DNA of 64,000 nt from assembly GCF_048771995.1 (NCBI RefSeq), contig NC_133064.1, positions 24,407,001 through 24,471,000 on the forward strand, in the 5' to 3' direction. Origin of the DNA: Taeniopygia guttata. Lineage: Eukaryota; Chordata; Aves; Passeriformes; Estrildidae. The position numbers and the translations under genes were made by a program. Position 1 is the first letter of the stretch. Each line of letters begins with the position of its first letter. Below, piece after piece: positions 54,737-63,968 of the stretch. The notes below the pieces were generated by a model. It was not told the DNA's origin, did not search any database, and worked only from the letters and a program-made list of their open reading frames with translations.

Positions 54737-55262
54737 TGTAAAGATGTTAGAGGGCTCCAGGATGGTTTGGGTGGATACAGATGAGAGATCTCTGCTGATT
54801 GCTCTTGGAGGATAAGGTTTATTTGGGATGGAGAGAGGTCCTGCCTCGAGCTGCTAGACACAGCACGTGGCCGAGCCTGAGGTGATGGGGGAGGGGGAAG
54901 ACAAAGGGAAGAGCAGGGACTCCAGGAGGGGGAATCCAGGAGGAGGGAGGAAGTTCCAAGAGGGGAAGGGAAGATCCAAGAGAGCGTCTGGCCCTTCGGA
55001 GGCCCCTTATCAAGGGGGGCTTCAAGGTGGGCTGGAACAAGACTTGGGCCAATGGGGTTACAGGCACTTGATGTTTCAGGGGAGGGTTACAGGTGTGGGA
55101 TGAACCATACATTCTGGGGGGTGAGATGGAACAGTCCATTTGACTTTTGGACCTATCTGTAGGTAAGGGTATTGTCCAGCCAGTAGGGGGCATGATATTC
55201 ATCCCGGCTGTACTATTGCGGTTCTTCTGCTAGACAATCATATTTATCTATCCTTCCCAACA
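54737..55262 (-). repeat. ERV8 5' LTR (family C)
   Basis: 526 bp, TGTAAAGATGTTAG...CTTCCCAACA. AAATAAACC on the minus strand is near 54820 and an ATAAATATGATTG box near 55240. It gives the reference form of family C for the solo copies at 19495-20014 and 46356-46893. Confidence 0.92.
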
Positions 55263-55268
55263 CCAGGC

Positions 55269-55641
55269 CAACAAACTTATGCAGTCGAGAAAACACGATT
55301 TTCCCTTGCCTCTACCTGGCTAGAGGCAGGGTTTCTCTAAGCTTGTTTATCTTTCTTTTCTTGGGCATATATCTTAGAGGTTCTTTATAGGGGATCGGAC
55401 ATGTCATAATCATCATACCTGGCAATTTGACTACAGGCAACTGGACCTGCTTTCTTTATTGGGGAACTTCCTCTCTGAGTCTTGCCTTCCTTCAATTCAC
55501 ACACCTGTTGTGCCAGAGCAGCAATAGATTTTCCATTTCATTTCTTGATGTTTTCTCCGCAATTATGCAGGAAGAACCACAGCTCAGCTTGTGGGGTGTA
55601 TATTCTCTCCCCATCTGGGGAATGTTTGTGTTGGATACTAG
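55269..55641 (-). pseudogene. ERVL gag, C-terminal segment
   Basis: The minus strand reads NTNIPQMGREYTPQAELWFFLHNCGENIKKWNGKS and AALAQQVCELKEGK. It joins in frame across LTR G2 to the gag segment at 56801. Its left end lies at the ERV8 insertion. I do not recognise a zinc knuckle in the retained part. Confidence 0.72.
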
Positions 55642-55647
55642 GGCTTC

Positions 55648-56800
55648 TCCCGCTGTGCTAATCTGAAGCCCCCTAACTTCTGCTGCCTGGCAGAGACACA
55701 GTCAGCTGCGGGGGTCACTCCCCTGGATTGTTGTGTTGCGGTCGGCAGCCTTTCACCGCGACACCCCGAGCGTGGGCATTCTGGGCGGCGAGGGAAGAGG
55801 AGGGGGGCGGCCGGTCCCCCTGTGAAGCTCTGCGGTCCCAGTTGTCGGCGCGGGGACAGATTGAGGCGGCACGGGACTTGGGGGTGAACAGGTTCCGTTT
55901 ATTTTGCGTGGCCCAAGACCCCTTGGGGCGGGCGGACAGATGTTTTATACAAGAACTTATGAGGAGGGGTATAGGAACAGCAACCAATAGGGGAATAACA
56001 GGGGAGGAGTTTGGGGCAGGACTAACATATAAACTTATCAGGGGAAACAGGGGAGTGGAGTAACACAAGGTAACCAATAGGGTGTTGAACCTCACTAAAT
56101 AGACAGGGACTGTTCTGGGGAAAAGAGGCAGGGAAAGAGGCAGGGGAAGGGAGGATTCACATCTTGGAGAAAAGGGGGTTAGGAGTGAGATGGGGGGGGT
56201 GTGAACAGACACTGAAAGAATAAAAAACATGCTCTCGCACTGGATCTTGAGGAGAGTTGGGGAGCGGCTAAGGCAGAAAGTTACACTCTCTGCCTTGTTT
56301 GGAGGAGAGGCGGCGTCTGAGGAGGTAATAAGGGAGTCGACTCAAGGCTAGGAAAACAGTTTCAGTTTTAATCCAGGCTCTGGGGAGCTCCAAATTACAG
56401 AGTATCCAGCAGCCAAAAGTAGACTCGAAGCTTTTGCAACATTTTAAATACTGGGGTGGTAAAAAGGGGAAGGGAATGCCCATTGACCAATGGAGTGATT
56501 TGGGGGAGTGGAAGGTGAAAGGATAGACAGATACAAAAAGCAATGGGGGAAACCTATGGGAGGGACCCCATGCCCTCATCCAATCCCTCGACACCCAGAA
56601 GATTCTGGAAGAATGGGATGGGGAGCCGAGTGATGGACAAGGTACCAGGGAGGGGAGGGGGAAGTGACTAAGCATTTTCAGGGAGATTGGCACTGAGGGA
56701 ACGGCAGGAAAACTTGGGGTGGAACCATTGGGAGAAAATGATGGGTGGAGGGGCAAACTATTACAGAACTGTTACAGAAATGTAAAAACACAATGCAACA
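55648..56800 (-). repeat. LTR G2: class II solo LTR, 6-bp TSD GGCTTC, containing LTR G1
   Basis: On the minus strand it starts TGTTGCATTGTG at 56800 and ends at 55648. GGCTTC is at 55642-55647 and 56801-56806. The outer end reads TCCC on the plus strand instead of TG, probably a mutation. Removing the element rejoins the ERVL gag frame. Own length is about 636 bp. ATTAAAACTG on the minus strand near 56368 may be the poly(A) signal. Confidence 0.78.
55729..56239 (-). repeat. LTR G1: class II solo LTR, GC-rich, 6-bp TSD CTGGAT
   Basis: 511 bp, TGTTGTGTTGCGG...CTCTCGCA. CTGGAT is at 55723-55728 and 56240-56245. AAATAAACGG on the minus strand is near 55890 and a TATAAAAC-type box near 55943. It resembles the solo LTR at 13186-13675. 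Confidence 0.9.
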
Positions 56801-58234
56801 GGCTTCTAAATTTGTACTGAAGGTCTTCTTTAATCTCCTCCTTGAGTTTCTTCTTGTGATTCTCCTCTATCTTGTCTTCTAATTCTTGTAGACCTGTTTC
56901 TACTGCTGTGATTCTGGCATGAGTTGGGCCATGCACAGCATCTGCATATGCTCGGAGCTTCTTCGCCGTATTGAGCATGGTCTCATCCCTCTCATCCCGT
57001 TTCATTATTGCTAAAGCAGAAGTGTATTCATGTGGCCCAAGTCGTACAAGTTTTCGCTACATCACAGATGTACATGGTTCTAAGTCCAGATTCCTAGTTG
57101 TTATGTCATCTGAGAAGATAATTTCTGCTACTGCTATTTCTTTCAGGCATTGGATCCCTTGTTCTATAGTCTTCCACTGGGTCTGCTGCATATAAAGATC
57201 GTCTCTATACAGGTATCTTTGTGCTACACTTTCTAGGACTTGTGCCCAGAGGCTGTGAGGGTTAGCTCCCCTCATAATTCCTTGGTTGATGACGGGATCA
57301 TGTGATAGGGATCCCAAATGCCTCGCTTCAGTGCCATCCAGAATTGTAGCCTCACTTGCAGCATCCCAAAGACTGACCAACTAAGTAATTATAGACTCCT
57401 CAGGTCATAGAGTGTAATCTTCTTTTTGTCCACAGAGGTCCTTTAGAGAAAAGGACTCAATATTGGCCTCTGATCTTGTACCAGTTGCTTTGACTCCTGA
57501 TTTTATGTCAGGAGGCGTTGAGGGTCCTTCTCCTGCATCATAATTATCATAGTCATCTACTGGTTTATGAGTCTTGTCTGTGCACTTTCCACTTCTCGTG
57601 CTAATAGCAACAGCCATTGGTTGAGGCTTACAGTCTGGTTTAGCTGCTGGCTTAGGTTCACTGTCTGGTTTAGCTGCTGGCTTCGAGCCTGGGGTGTTGG
57701 CTGCAGCCTGAGTGACTGGGATAGCTGCTGATTTATGTCCCTGCCCCCCTTCCTCTGTCTGCTGCCCTACAGTATCTAGCAGGGTGCGATAAGCATATGC
57801 CAGGGTCCAGCTCACTGCAATGATCTTTTTTTTCCTTAGGGTTATCATGGTACTTCTCTTTCAGGTACTTTACCACCTCAGATGGGTTCTGAATTTGTTC
57901 ACATGGAAAGTCCCAGACTATAGGGTCAGAAAATTCCTTTAAGATTTGGCCCATATCCTCCTATTTCCTACACCACTCAGGATTTCTCACACCTGGGTCT
58001 ACTCCTGGGTTAGGGATCTCATCAGCCCCTCTAGAAATCTCAGCCCTCATTCTAGAGAGACTGCAGACTGTAAATACCAGAAAGATGGTCTCTTTAACAG
58101 TCAGGGGAAACTGAACATTCTCTAATAGGAATGTAACAGATTCTGATGAGAAGAAGGAAAGCAAAGGCTGAAAAGCCTCATCTCCTGCTTCTCCTCTAAC
58201 AAACTGGGTGCACAACCATAACCATGAACCATAC
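56801..58234 (-). pseudogene. gag: ERVL gag, central segments
   Basis: The order on the minus strand is: ESVTFLLENVQFPLTVKETIFLVFTV (58150-58060), ADEIPNPGVDPGVRNPEWC, WDFPCEQIQNPSEVVKYLKEKY (57930-57860), a Lys/Pro-rich stretch (57700-57640), SLWDAASEATILDGTEARHLGSLS with SLWAQVLESVAQRYLYRDDL (57380-57200), and a charged coiled-coil-like region ITAVETGLQELEDKIEENHKKK (56930-56850). The pattern matches ERVL gag. Stops and frame breaks occur near 57961, 57840 and 57400. Confidence 0.78.
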
Positions 58235-58851
58235 TGTGGGAATCCAGGGCTTCCCTCTGGCTGCCCTGGAGGGCCTGGGACCCTGGCAGGGGGTCAGGAA
58301 CCCCCCTGTACAGAGCCCCGAGAGACACTGTCTCTGATCTCTGTCCATGGAAAAGTGTTTTCAATCTTACAGGATGAATTACAAGCTCTGAGTGTTTGAT
58401 ATGAGTAATAATTAAGTGTGGCATGGGTGCAAAAGTAAAATTTTAGGTTTCTAGATTAGGGGTTCAGAGGGGACAAGATGGAGGAAATTGGGTGTGTCTT
58501 GTCCTTTTCCTCCTTCTTCATGCCCTCCATATTTCACTGTAGTGTTGGCATTTTTCTATTGGTTTAGGCTGGGGACACACTGTTCAACGTAGATGATAGA
58601 TATTGGCACATTATTGTAAATACAGCACACATAGTTTCTGGTATATAATGTTTGTAACATACCACTGGGGGCAGAGCCCTGCAAGCTGCCCTGCAGGACA
58701 GACCTGCGGCAGGGCAGCAGAACATGTTAGAGATAAGCAAGAATAAACAACCTTGAAAACAGCACAGACAAATTATGGCTTCTTCTTTGGCAACAGGGCA
58801 GAAAGAGACTTTCTACAATCTCGGAATCATCAATACCCACAGATTCCGACA
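58235..58851 (+). repeat. Solo LTR, class II, TSD CATAC
   Basis: 617 bp, TGTGGGAATCC...GATTCCGACA, related to the LTR at 15439-16145 (matching segments around TTGGCATT, GGTTTAG and the AATAAAC near 58742). CATAC is at 58230-58234 and 58852-58856. A sixth base would mismatch. It splits the ERVL gag. Confidence 0.85.
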
Positions 58852-59208
58852 CATACATTCCTGGAACAGACTCTAGTACCTTTATAAACCTCCTGTAAGC
58901 CATTACAACCAAGCCTAGCCTGATGGATATTCTGGTCAGTGCCCCTCTACTGCAAAAACTATGTATTAGGGACAATACTGGAGTTATTTCTGGATAAGAA
59001 AATAAACCTAGGGACCACAGAGGTATTAAGACCTCAAAAAACCTTAGGGACCAGAAACACATGCAGGCCTCCACCTCAAGAGGCATTATGAATTCAAACA
59101 ACATAGCCAGTAACTGCTCTATACTAAGCTAGAGTAATTGGAACCAAAATATGATTAGAACAGGGTTTTTTCCACTCTCTCGAGCCATGAGTTGGGCACC
59201 AAAATATT
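58852..59208 (-). pseudogene. ERVL gag N-terminus and primer-binding-like site
   Basis: The minus strand is readable as RISIRLGLVVMAYRRFIKVLESVPGMY and upstream hydrophobic residues, with a stop near 59120. Next to the LTR, TGGTGCCCAACTCATGGC (about 59184-59201) is a probable primer-binding site. The five or so bases between it and the LTR are AT-only. Confidence 0.68.
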
Positions 59209-59836
59209 TGTCCTAGTTTAGGGCAAATTTGGGAGAAAACTTCTGGAAGGAGTTCTTAGAAAGCAAACTCCTACATCCCCTCTCCCACTTGTTCTGGGAA
59301 GAATTTTTTCATAGACAAATGGAAAAAACCTGTTTATTTAACAAGCAAAACACTCTCCAGTACAAGAAAAATAACACCAGATGACAAAACTCTGCTGGGA
59401 GTGGTCGCCGAGTTATTGGTCTCTGGCCCTGGGGATGGCTGTTGCAGGTCACAAAATGTAGACTCTCAGTGTTTCTTGGTGTTTCCCAGGTCCCAGTTTG
59501 GAGCAGCTTTGGATGGTTTTCAGGAAAGGGAAAGAAAAAACAGTCTAGGGAAAAAAATGGACTGCTTAGCTAAACTAACTAATAAGTAAAAGCAAAAGTA
59601 AGGGCAAAAGCAAAAAAGCAGGAATGAGAGCAAAGCAAAAGTAAGCAAGCAAACAAGTAAGTAAGCAAGCCCTAGCCTCTCTTAGATACAGACCATGGGG
59701 GGAGGTGAGGTGGCTGATAACAAGACAAAACAAACCTTCACTTTTCAGAGTCAGTCCTGAAGGCACAGAACATAATATTAAGCATAAACAGAACACACGT
59801 TTGGGGATATAAGCACCATAACGTCACCTTAGGACA
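59209..59836 (-). repeat. ERVL 5' LTR (family A)
   Basis: 628 bp, TGTCCTAGTTTAGGGC...CACCTTAGGACA, with a 7-bp terminal inverted repeat (TGTCCTA/TAGGACA). AATAAACAGG on the minus strand is near 59331. It anchors the identity of all family A copies. Confidence 0.92.
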
Positions 59837-59841
59837 CCCAC

Positions 59842-60061
59842 AAAAACAATCTCTCAAAATCACTCCAGGAAATGGAAACACGTTTCTGCTCCAGGACGTC
59901 CCTCCAGAGGTCCAAAACCAGAGACTCCATCATGAAACCCATAGAGTTCTCCATTACCAGAATAGCAGCAGGCAAAGCGCCAAGCAGAGAGGGGTGGTAA
60001 GCACGATCTCATCGAACCCAGTTCCCAGCCTAAGCTGCAATGCACTTCAGCGGTCACCAGA
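59842..60061 (-). pseudogene. ERV5 gag start, leader and primer-binding site
   Basis: The ATG is at about 59955, giving MENSMGFMMESLVLDLWRD and VSISWSDFE, the counterpart of the ERV9 start. It is cut at 59841 by the ERVL insertion. On the minus strand TGGTGACCGCTGAAGTGC (about 60042-60059) is the primer-binding-like site, two bases from the LTR. Confidence 0.83.
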
Positions 60062-60368
60062 TGTCACTATAGGACGAGTGAAAGCACGACGCAGTCACTG
60101 CTATTGTCACGGTAAAGAGACTACTTTATTTTTCAGACTCCAGCATTTATAGTTTTCCAAAGGTGGCAGTGGATTGGAGGGTGGCAGTGGATTGGAGGGT
60201 GACAGTGCCACCTCTCCAATGACACTGGACAAACTACCAGTCCATCAAATTTCGCCTCATCTATGAAGGAATGCAAAACAATAGGTTATTTACAGAAAGT
60301 TGTGTGAGAAAGTTTGCTACAAGAATGTAAACTCAGAAGGCTTTAGAAAATCTTAAAAAATCAGGGCA
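60062..60368 (-). repeat. ERV5 5' LTR
   Basis: 307 bp. It carries a short tandem duplication of GTGGCAGTGGATTGGAGG at about 60163-60200 that the 3' LTR lacks. AATAAAGTAG-type poly(A) region and TATAAATG on the minus strand are near 60125-60150. The outer end reads TCAGGGCA. Confidence 0.85.
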
Positions 60369-60767
60369 AAAGGGGGGCTACCCTGGGGGGTGAGGGAATA
60401 TCTGTTAGAAAGTGGAGGGGGGGTCTCCTGATATGGGCGCCGCCATTTTGGATGGGGTAACTTCCTGGAGGTCACATTTAGTTCCCACAGTAGGCAGGGT
60501 GAGGGCGTGCTGTCCTGGGGTGTGGGCAGGGAGTAGGGGCAGGGAGGCAGACAGGGCTTGGCCCACAAAAGGGGAGTGTCCCGCGTCTGATGGGCAGGAG
60601 CTAAGTGACATATCGGAAAGGGAATCCTGGGAGTCAGAGGATGGAACACGCCCATGAAAGGCAGACCTTGGCAGCTCTGAAACATGGTGCCAGCCACGCG
60701 ATCTTTTGTCCTCAAAGCAAATCGATTCGACTTGGCTTTTTTCAACTGCACTGCCAAAATTCAACAA
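60369..60767 (-). pseudogene. ERV7 upstream gag fragment (proline/serine-rich)
   Basis: Two overlapping minus-strand frames are open. One reads DSQDSLSDMSLSSCPSD and TPGQHALTLPTVG, the other is proline-rich (PHPKWRRPYQETPPP). This would be the linker between matrix and capsid, continuing into the ERV7 capsid at 34673 once ERV5 is removed. The frame cannot be chosen with certainty. Confidence 0.55.
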
Positions 60768-60790
60768 TTTACTGCGTCTGAGGTTACTTT

Positions 60791-61036
60791 TGTTATAAAT
60801 GAATCAGTCAACGTGAGAAACTATAGACTGGGGTATTGTTTATTAAGATAGATGTTAAGCCCAATGTAAAGGTTAGGCAACAGAAGATATGCAAACAGCC
60901 AACGGACACAGCTTATGCAAGACAAGATAACCGCAATCACTTACACCAGAGACTTCTAATGCAAACATAAGATAACTGCAAGACGTTCCAGGAACGGGCT
61001 TGCAAGATATTCCAGGAAGACAAAAGGAGACCCCAC
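60791..61036 (-). repeat. LTR I fragment
   Basis: TGTTATAAATGAATCAG is followed by TTGTTTATTAAG (minus-strand AATAAA). It has the look of an LTR end in minus orientation and is cut at 61036 by ERV9. Its remainder would lie beyond the window. The family is not recognised. Confidence 0.5.
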
Positions 61037-61327
61037 TGTTGCCCTGATTCTTGAGTTTTCTAAAGCCTTCTGAGTTTACATTCTATTGGGAAACTTTCCC
61101 ACACAGTTTCTGTAAATAACGTGTTGTTTTGCATTCCTTCGTGGGGGTGGAGAGACTTGATGTACTAGTGCTTTGTCCAATGTCTTCGGAGAGGTGGCCC
61201 ATTCACTCTCCAATCCACTGTCACCTTTGGAAAAGTATAAAAGTTGGAGTCAGAAAATAAACTTTCTCTTTTACCTTGCAAAGTGGCAGGTGGCTCGCGT
61301 TGTGCATTCTCGTGTCCTATAGCGACA
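61037..61327 (+). repeat. ERV9 5' LTR and primer-binding site
   Basis: 291 bp, TGTTGCCCTG...TATAGCGACA, with TATAAAAG near 61237 and AATAAA near 61257. TGGTGACCGCTGAAGTG (61330-61346) is the primer-binding-like site. Confidence 0.92.
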
Positions 61328-61427
61328 TCTGGTGACCGCTGAAGTGTATTGCAGCTTAGGCTGGGAACTGTTGGTGAGGTCTTTCTGTTTCTTCAGCACT
61401 TTGCCTGTTGCTGTTTTTTTTTTGGTA

Positions 61428-63968
61428 ATGGAGAGCTTTGAGGGCATTAGGGAGGAGTCTGTGGCGTTGGACGTTTGGAGGGAGGTGCTGAAGCGGAAAC
61501 GCGTTCCTTTTTATTGGGATGATTTTGAGAGGCTGTTTTTATGGGCAAGGAAACAGGGATTATTTCCCAGTCTTGCTGAGGCCCTTTCCTGGGAGAATTG
61601 GTCTCCCGTGGGAGATCGCCTCATGGATGCCCTGCTTGACAATCGTTTTGAAGATGTTGGGCCGCTGATGATGCTGTTCAAGAGGTTGGATGCCATTTGG
61701 CAGGGGTCTGAGATTGGCAGTTCTCGGGCTTCTCTGGGGGACCTATCTGTCTCGGATGTGGATGCTAGGGAAGCCGAGTCTCTGTACAGTTGCCCTGATT
61801 CCCCTAGCCCTGGGGGGAGTGAGCCGGAAGGCGTCTCCTCCTCTGGTGTGGTTCGGGCTCCCAGCCCACTGGCTCCAGGCATCCGGTCGGTGGAGCCGCT
61901 TCTGCCGCCTCGCCCAGCCCTGCACCGCAGGCGTAGTGGGCTGGGCGGGAAAGCACTTTCTCTTTGTGCCTTCCCGGCGCTCGGGGGTGAACGGGGGCCC
62001 GTGGATCAGCCCCCGCCTCGGATTGCGTCTGACTCGGTGACGGTGAATTGCCCAAACTGTGGTGTTACATTTTCCCTGGAGAAGACGCAGGTGCGTTCGC
62101 CCGGCCCGGTCTCGGGTTCCTCTTCTGAGGAGGAATCCGCTCCGATCCCTGAACCTGCGCGGCCTGCTGGGCATGTGCAGGCGGTGGGGGCCGCCAAAGG
62201 CGGGGCATTGGTCACTGTTCCATCGGACCCTGCCCCGGCAGGCGGGCAGCCTGCCCCGTCCCGCCTGATGGGGGCGGTGCCCACCGAGAGGCTGCGCGGC
62301 GCGGGTCCGACGCTCCTTGGGGGCGTGCCGGACTCCCTTGTGTCGTCCCGTGGTGACGTGTCTCCACGCGCCGCATCTCCCTCTGCGCCCCGTCCTTCCC
62401 CCGTCCCGGGGGATGGGAGCGCTGCGCTGGGGTTGCGGTCTGCGCCTCCGCCTGCGCCCGCCGCGGTGCCCTCTGCTGATACTGCAGACAGCACCGCTGG
62501 GGCACCGGCTGGTTCGAATCCGCCTTCCCCGCCTGCCGCGGGGGCCGGGACTGCGGCACAGCGGGGCGCTGGGGTGTTCACCTTTAGCGCGACTGCTGAC
62601 ACGGCCGGCGGGAGACCGGTGACTCCCCGTGGCCGCGGATCCTCCCAGTCGACCTTGTGGAACCTCCCTGCCTGCCAGGTGATCGTGCGTCCAAAGGACC
62701 ACTGGCGGTTTTGGCAGGAGGTCCTGGATAAGGCTGAGGAGATGTGCGACTTCGGGCCCTCGCGGAGCCTGCCGGATCAATGGGAAGGCTCCTCTGGCTC
62801 TGCTGAGGCTGCAGGGGGCGTGGTGTCCAGTGATGTTGCACCGCCTCGCAGCCCAGGGGCTGCCACTGTCCCGGAGTCCACGGGACATGATACAGTGGAT
62901 GATGCAGCCTTACCAGGGGGCCCTCAGGCTTTCCCTGTGCTTAGGGGTGTTACTCATAACACTCATCAGCCCTTTTCATTTAAGGTGTGGAAGGAAATCC
63001 AAGACACAGTTGCACAGTATGGTGTTGGGTCTGATGAGGTTATGCAGACGATCCGATTACTTGTTGCTGACCTGCTGACGCCTTCCGATATTCGTTCTGT
63101 GGCTCAGGCTCTTTTTAATCCTGTGCAATTTGACGTGTTTGAGGACAAGTGGGCTGCCTTAGTGGCCAGCGCAGTACTGAAGAATGCTACGCGGGGGCAG
63201 CAGGATCCCAGACGTGTAGCTACCACTGACATGTTGATGGGCACAGGTAATTATGTTGATACTCAGGGGCAGGCTGGATACAATCCTCTTGTGCTTGAGC
63301 AGTGCAGGACGTTAGGCTTAGCAGCTGTGATCCAGACCTTAGAAATGGCTGCCCCGATGGAACCCTTTCTGACTGTTGTTCAAAGGGCCGATGAGTCGTT
63401 CATGGACTTTGCATCGAGGTTGACTGCCTCGGTGGAGCGGCAGGTAGTAGAACCTGAGCTAAGGCGAATGGTCCTTGCGAGATTTGCTAGGATCCACTGC
63501 AACGCAGAATGCAAGAGAGTCATACAGGCTCTTCCTGAAGGGGCTACACTTTCACAGATGGCAGCGGCCTGTGCAGATCCAGGCCCCTCGGTTCGGAAGG
63601 TGGATGCTTGGGCTGCTGCTGCGCAGCCGGTCTGGGCAGCACCGCAGGGCTGGCAGCAGCCCCGGGGTGCTGCTCAGGCGAGCACCAAACGGGGGAAGAA
63701 AGCACAGAAAGGAAAAATTCCCTCGTATGTTTGTGGCCGGTGTGGAAGGCCAGGCCATCTAGCAGATGTTTGCAAGGCGACTGTTCATGTTAATGGCCAA
63801 GCACTCACGGGCCCGGGAAAAGGGAAGCGGAGCGCGAAGGGGGGGCGCGCTCAGACACAAGTTCCTCTCCAGACCCCAGAGCCCATGGAGGTCTGCTCGG
63901 CCAGCTTGTCGCCATCACCTGCAGGTCAGCAGGTGTGGATGTCTGCACAGCAGCAACAGTCGTGTTAG
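61428..63968 (+). CDS. gag: ERV9 gag, intact (846 aa)
   Basis: The start is the ATG at 61428 (MESFEGIREESVALDVW). The frame is open upstream to 61332, but this ATG is shared with ERV4. Residues about 1-110 form the matrix-like domain (FERLFLWARKQGLF). About 110-500 are Ser/Pro/Ala/Gly-rich with CPNCGVTF near 210. Capsid begins at about 505 (LRGVTHNTHQPFSFKVWKEIQD) with the major homology-like region RADESFMDFASRLTASVERQ near 650. The nucleocapsid has a basic KRGKKAQKGK and one knuckle CGRCGRPGHLADVC near 770. No stop or frameshift was seen, unlike ERV3, ERV4 and ERV5. Gag would assemble intracellular particles; with no env in this family, release as infectious virus is not expected. Confidence 0.92.
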   Translation: MESFEGIREESVALDVWREVLKRKRVPFYWDDFERLFLWARKQGLFPSLAEALSWENWSPVGDRLMDALLDNRFEDVGPLMMLFKRLDAIWQGSEIGSSRASLGDLSVSDVDAREAESLYSCPDSPSPGGSEPEGVSSSGVVRAPSPLAPGIRSVEPLLPPRPALHRRRSGLGGKALSLCAFPALGGERGPVDQPPPRIASDSVTVNCPNCGVTFSLEKTQVRSPGPVSGSSSEEESAPIPEPARPAGHVQAVGAAKGGALVTVPSDPAPAGGQPAPSRLMGAVPTERLRGAGPTLLGGVPDSLVSSRGDVSPRAASPSAPRPSPVPGDGSAALGLRSAPPPAPAAVPSADTADSTAGAPAGSNPPSPPAAGAGTAAQRGAGVFTFSATADTAGGRPVTPRGRGSSQSTLWNLPACQVIVRPKDHWRFWQEVLDKAEEMCDFGPSRSLPDQWEGSSGSAEAAGGVVSSDVAPPRSPGAATVPESTGHDTVDDAALPGGPQAFPVLRGVTHNTHQPFSFKVWKEIQDTVAQYGVGSDEVMQTIRLLVADLLTPSDIRSVAQALFNPVQFDVFEDKWAALVASAVLKNATRGQQDPRRVATTDMLMGTGNYVDTQGQAGYNPLVLEQCRTLGLAAVIQTLEMAAPMEPFLTVVQRADESFMDFASRLTASVERQVVEPELRRMVLARFARIHCNAECKRVIQALPEGATLSQMAAACADPGPSVRKVDAWAAAAQPVWAAPQGWQQPRGAAQASTKRGKKAQKGKIPSYVCGRCGRPGHLADVCKATVHVNGQALTGPGKGKRSAKGGRAQTQVPLQTPEPMEVCSASLSPSPAGQQVWMSAQQQQSC
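63815..63821 (+). promoter_or_regulatory. Predicted -1 ribosomal frameshift heptamer, gag to pro (ERV9)
   Basis: In the gag frame the codons are CCG GGA AAA, so G-GGA-AAA fits X-XXY-YYZ. From here the -1 frame is open to the window end and enters the dUTPase start SAGVDVCTAATVVLD (about 63925 on), overlapping the gag C-terminus. ERV3 has GGGAAAC at the matching place. Confidence 0.75.

Larger units (their letters stand above)
51484..55262 (-). mobile_element. ERV8: internally deleted class II provirus with family C LTRs, 6-bp TSD CCAGGC
   Basis: LTR C at 51484-51767 (3', partly deleted) and 54737-55262 (5') flank about 3 kb. The internal part holds a primer-binding site, the gag N-terminal half, the integrase C-terminal end and two short env pieces. 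CCAGGC is at 51478-51483 and 55263-55268. Capsid, nucleocapsid, protease, RT and most of integrase and env are absent. A likely non-autonomous or post-insertion deletion copy. Confidence 0.9.
43487..59836 (-). mobile_element. ERVL provirus (class III), 5-bp TSD CCCAC, heavily nested
   Basis: 3' LTR A2 (43487-44807), integrase, RNase H, RT, protease, gag, primer-binding site and 5' LTR (59209-59836) are in order on the minus strand. CCCAC is at 43482-43486 and 59837-59841, and the ERV5 matrix gene continues on both sides. The integrase, the protease DTGAQC and the gag fragments are of ERVL type. There is no env, as expected for ERVL. It carries ERV8, LTRs C2, B4/B5, G2/G1, H2 and a class II solo LTR. 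Confidence 0.92.
34674..60368 (-). mobile_element. ERV5: env-less betaretrovirus-like provirus, ERV4 family
   Basis: 3' LTR 34674-34965 and 5' LTR 60062-60368 on the minus strand. It is split by LTR J/B1 (37996-39988), LTR H1 (42670-43263) and the ERVL provirus (43487-59836). Without insertions it is about 6.7 kb. Gag, dUTPase, protease, RT, RNase H and integrase are all readable and no env is present. The flanks GGAGGG and AAAGGG do not match exactly, but the ERV7 gag is continuous across it by frame content, so the insertion is real. Confidence 0.88.

Noticed and set aside
58235-58424. Minus-strand frame of about 100 codons as part of ERVL gag
   Set aside because: Most of it lies inside the solo LTR bounded by CATAC. 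Only the part left of 58230 belongs to gag.
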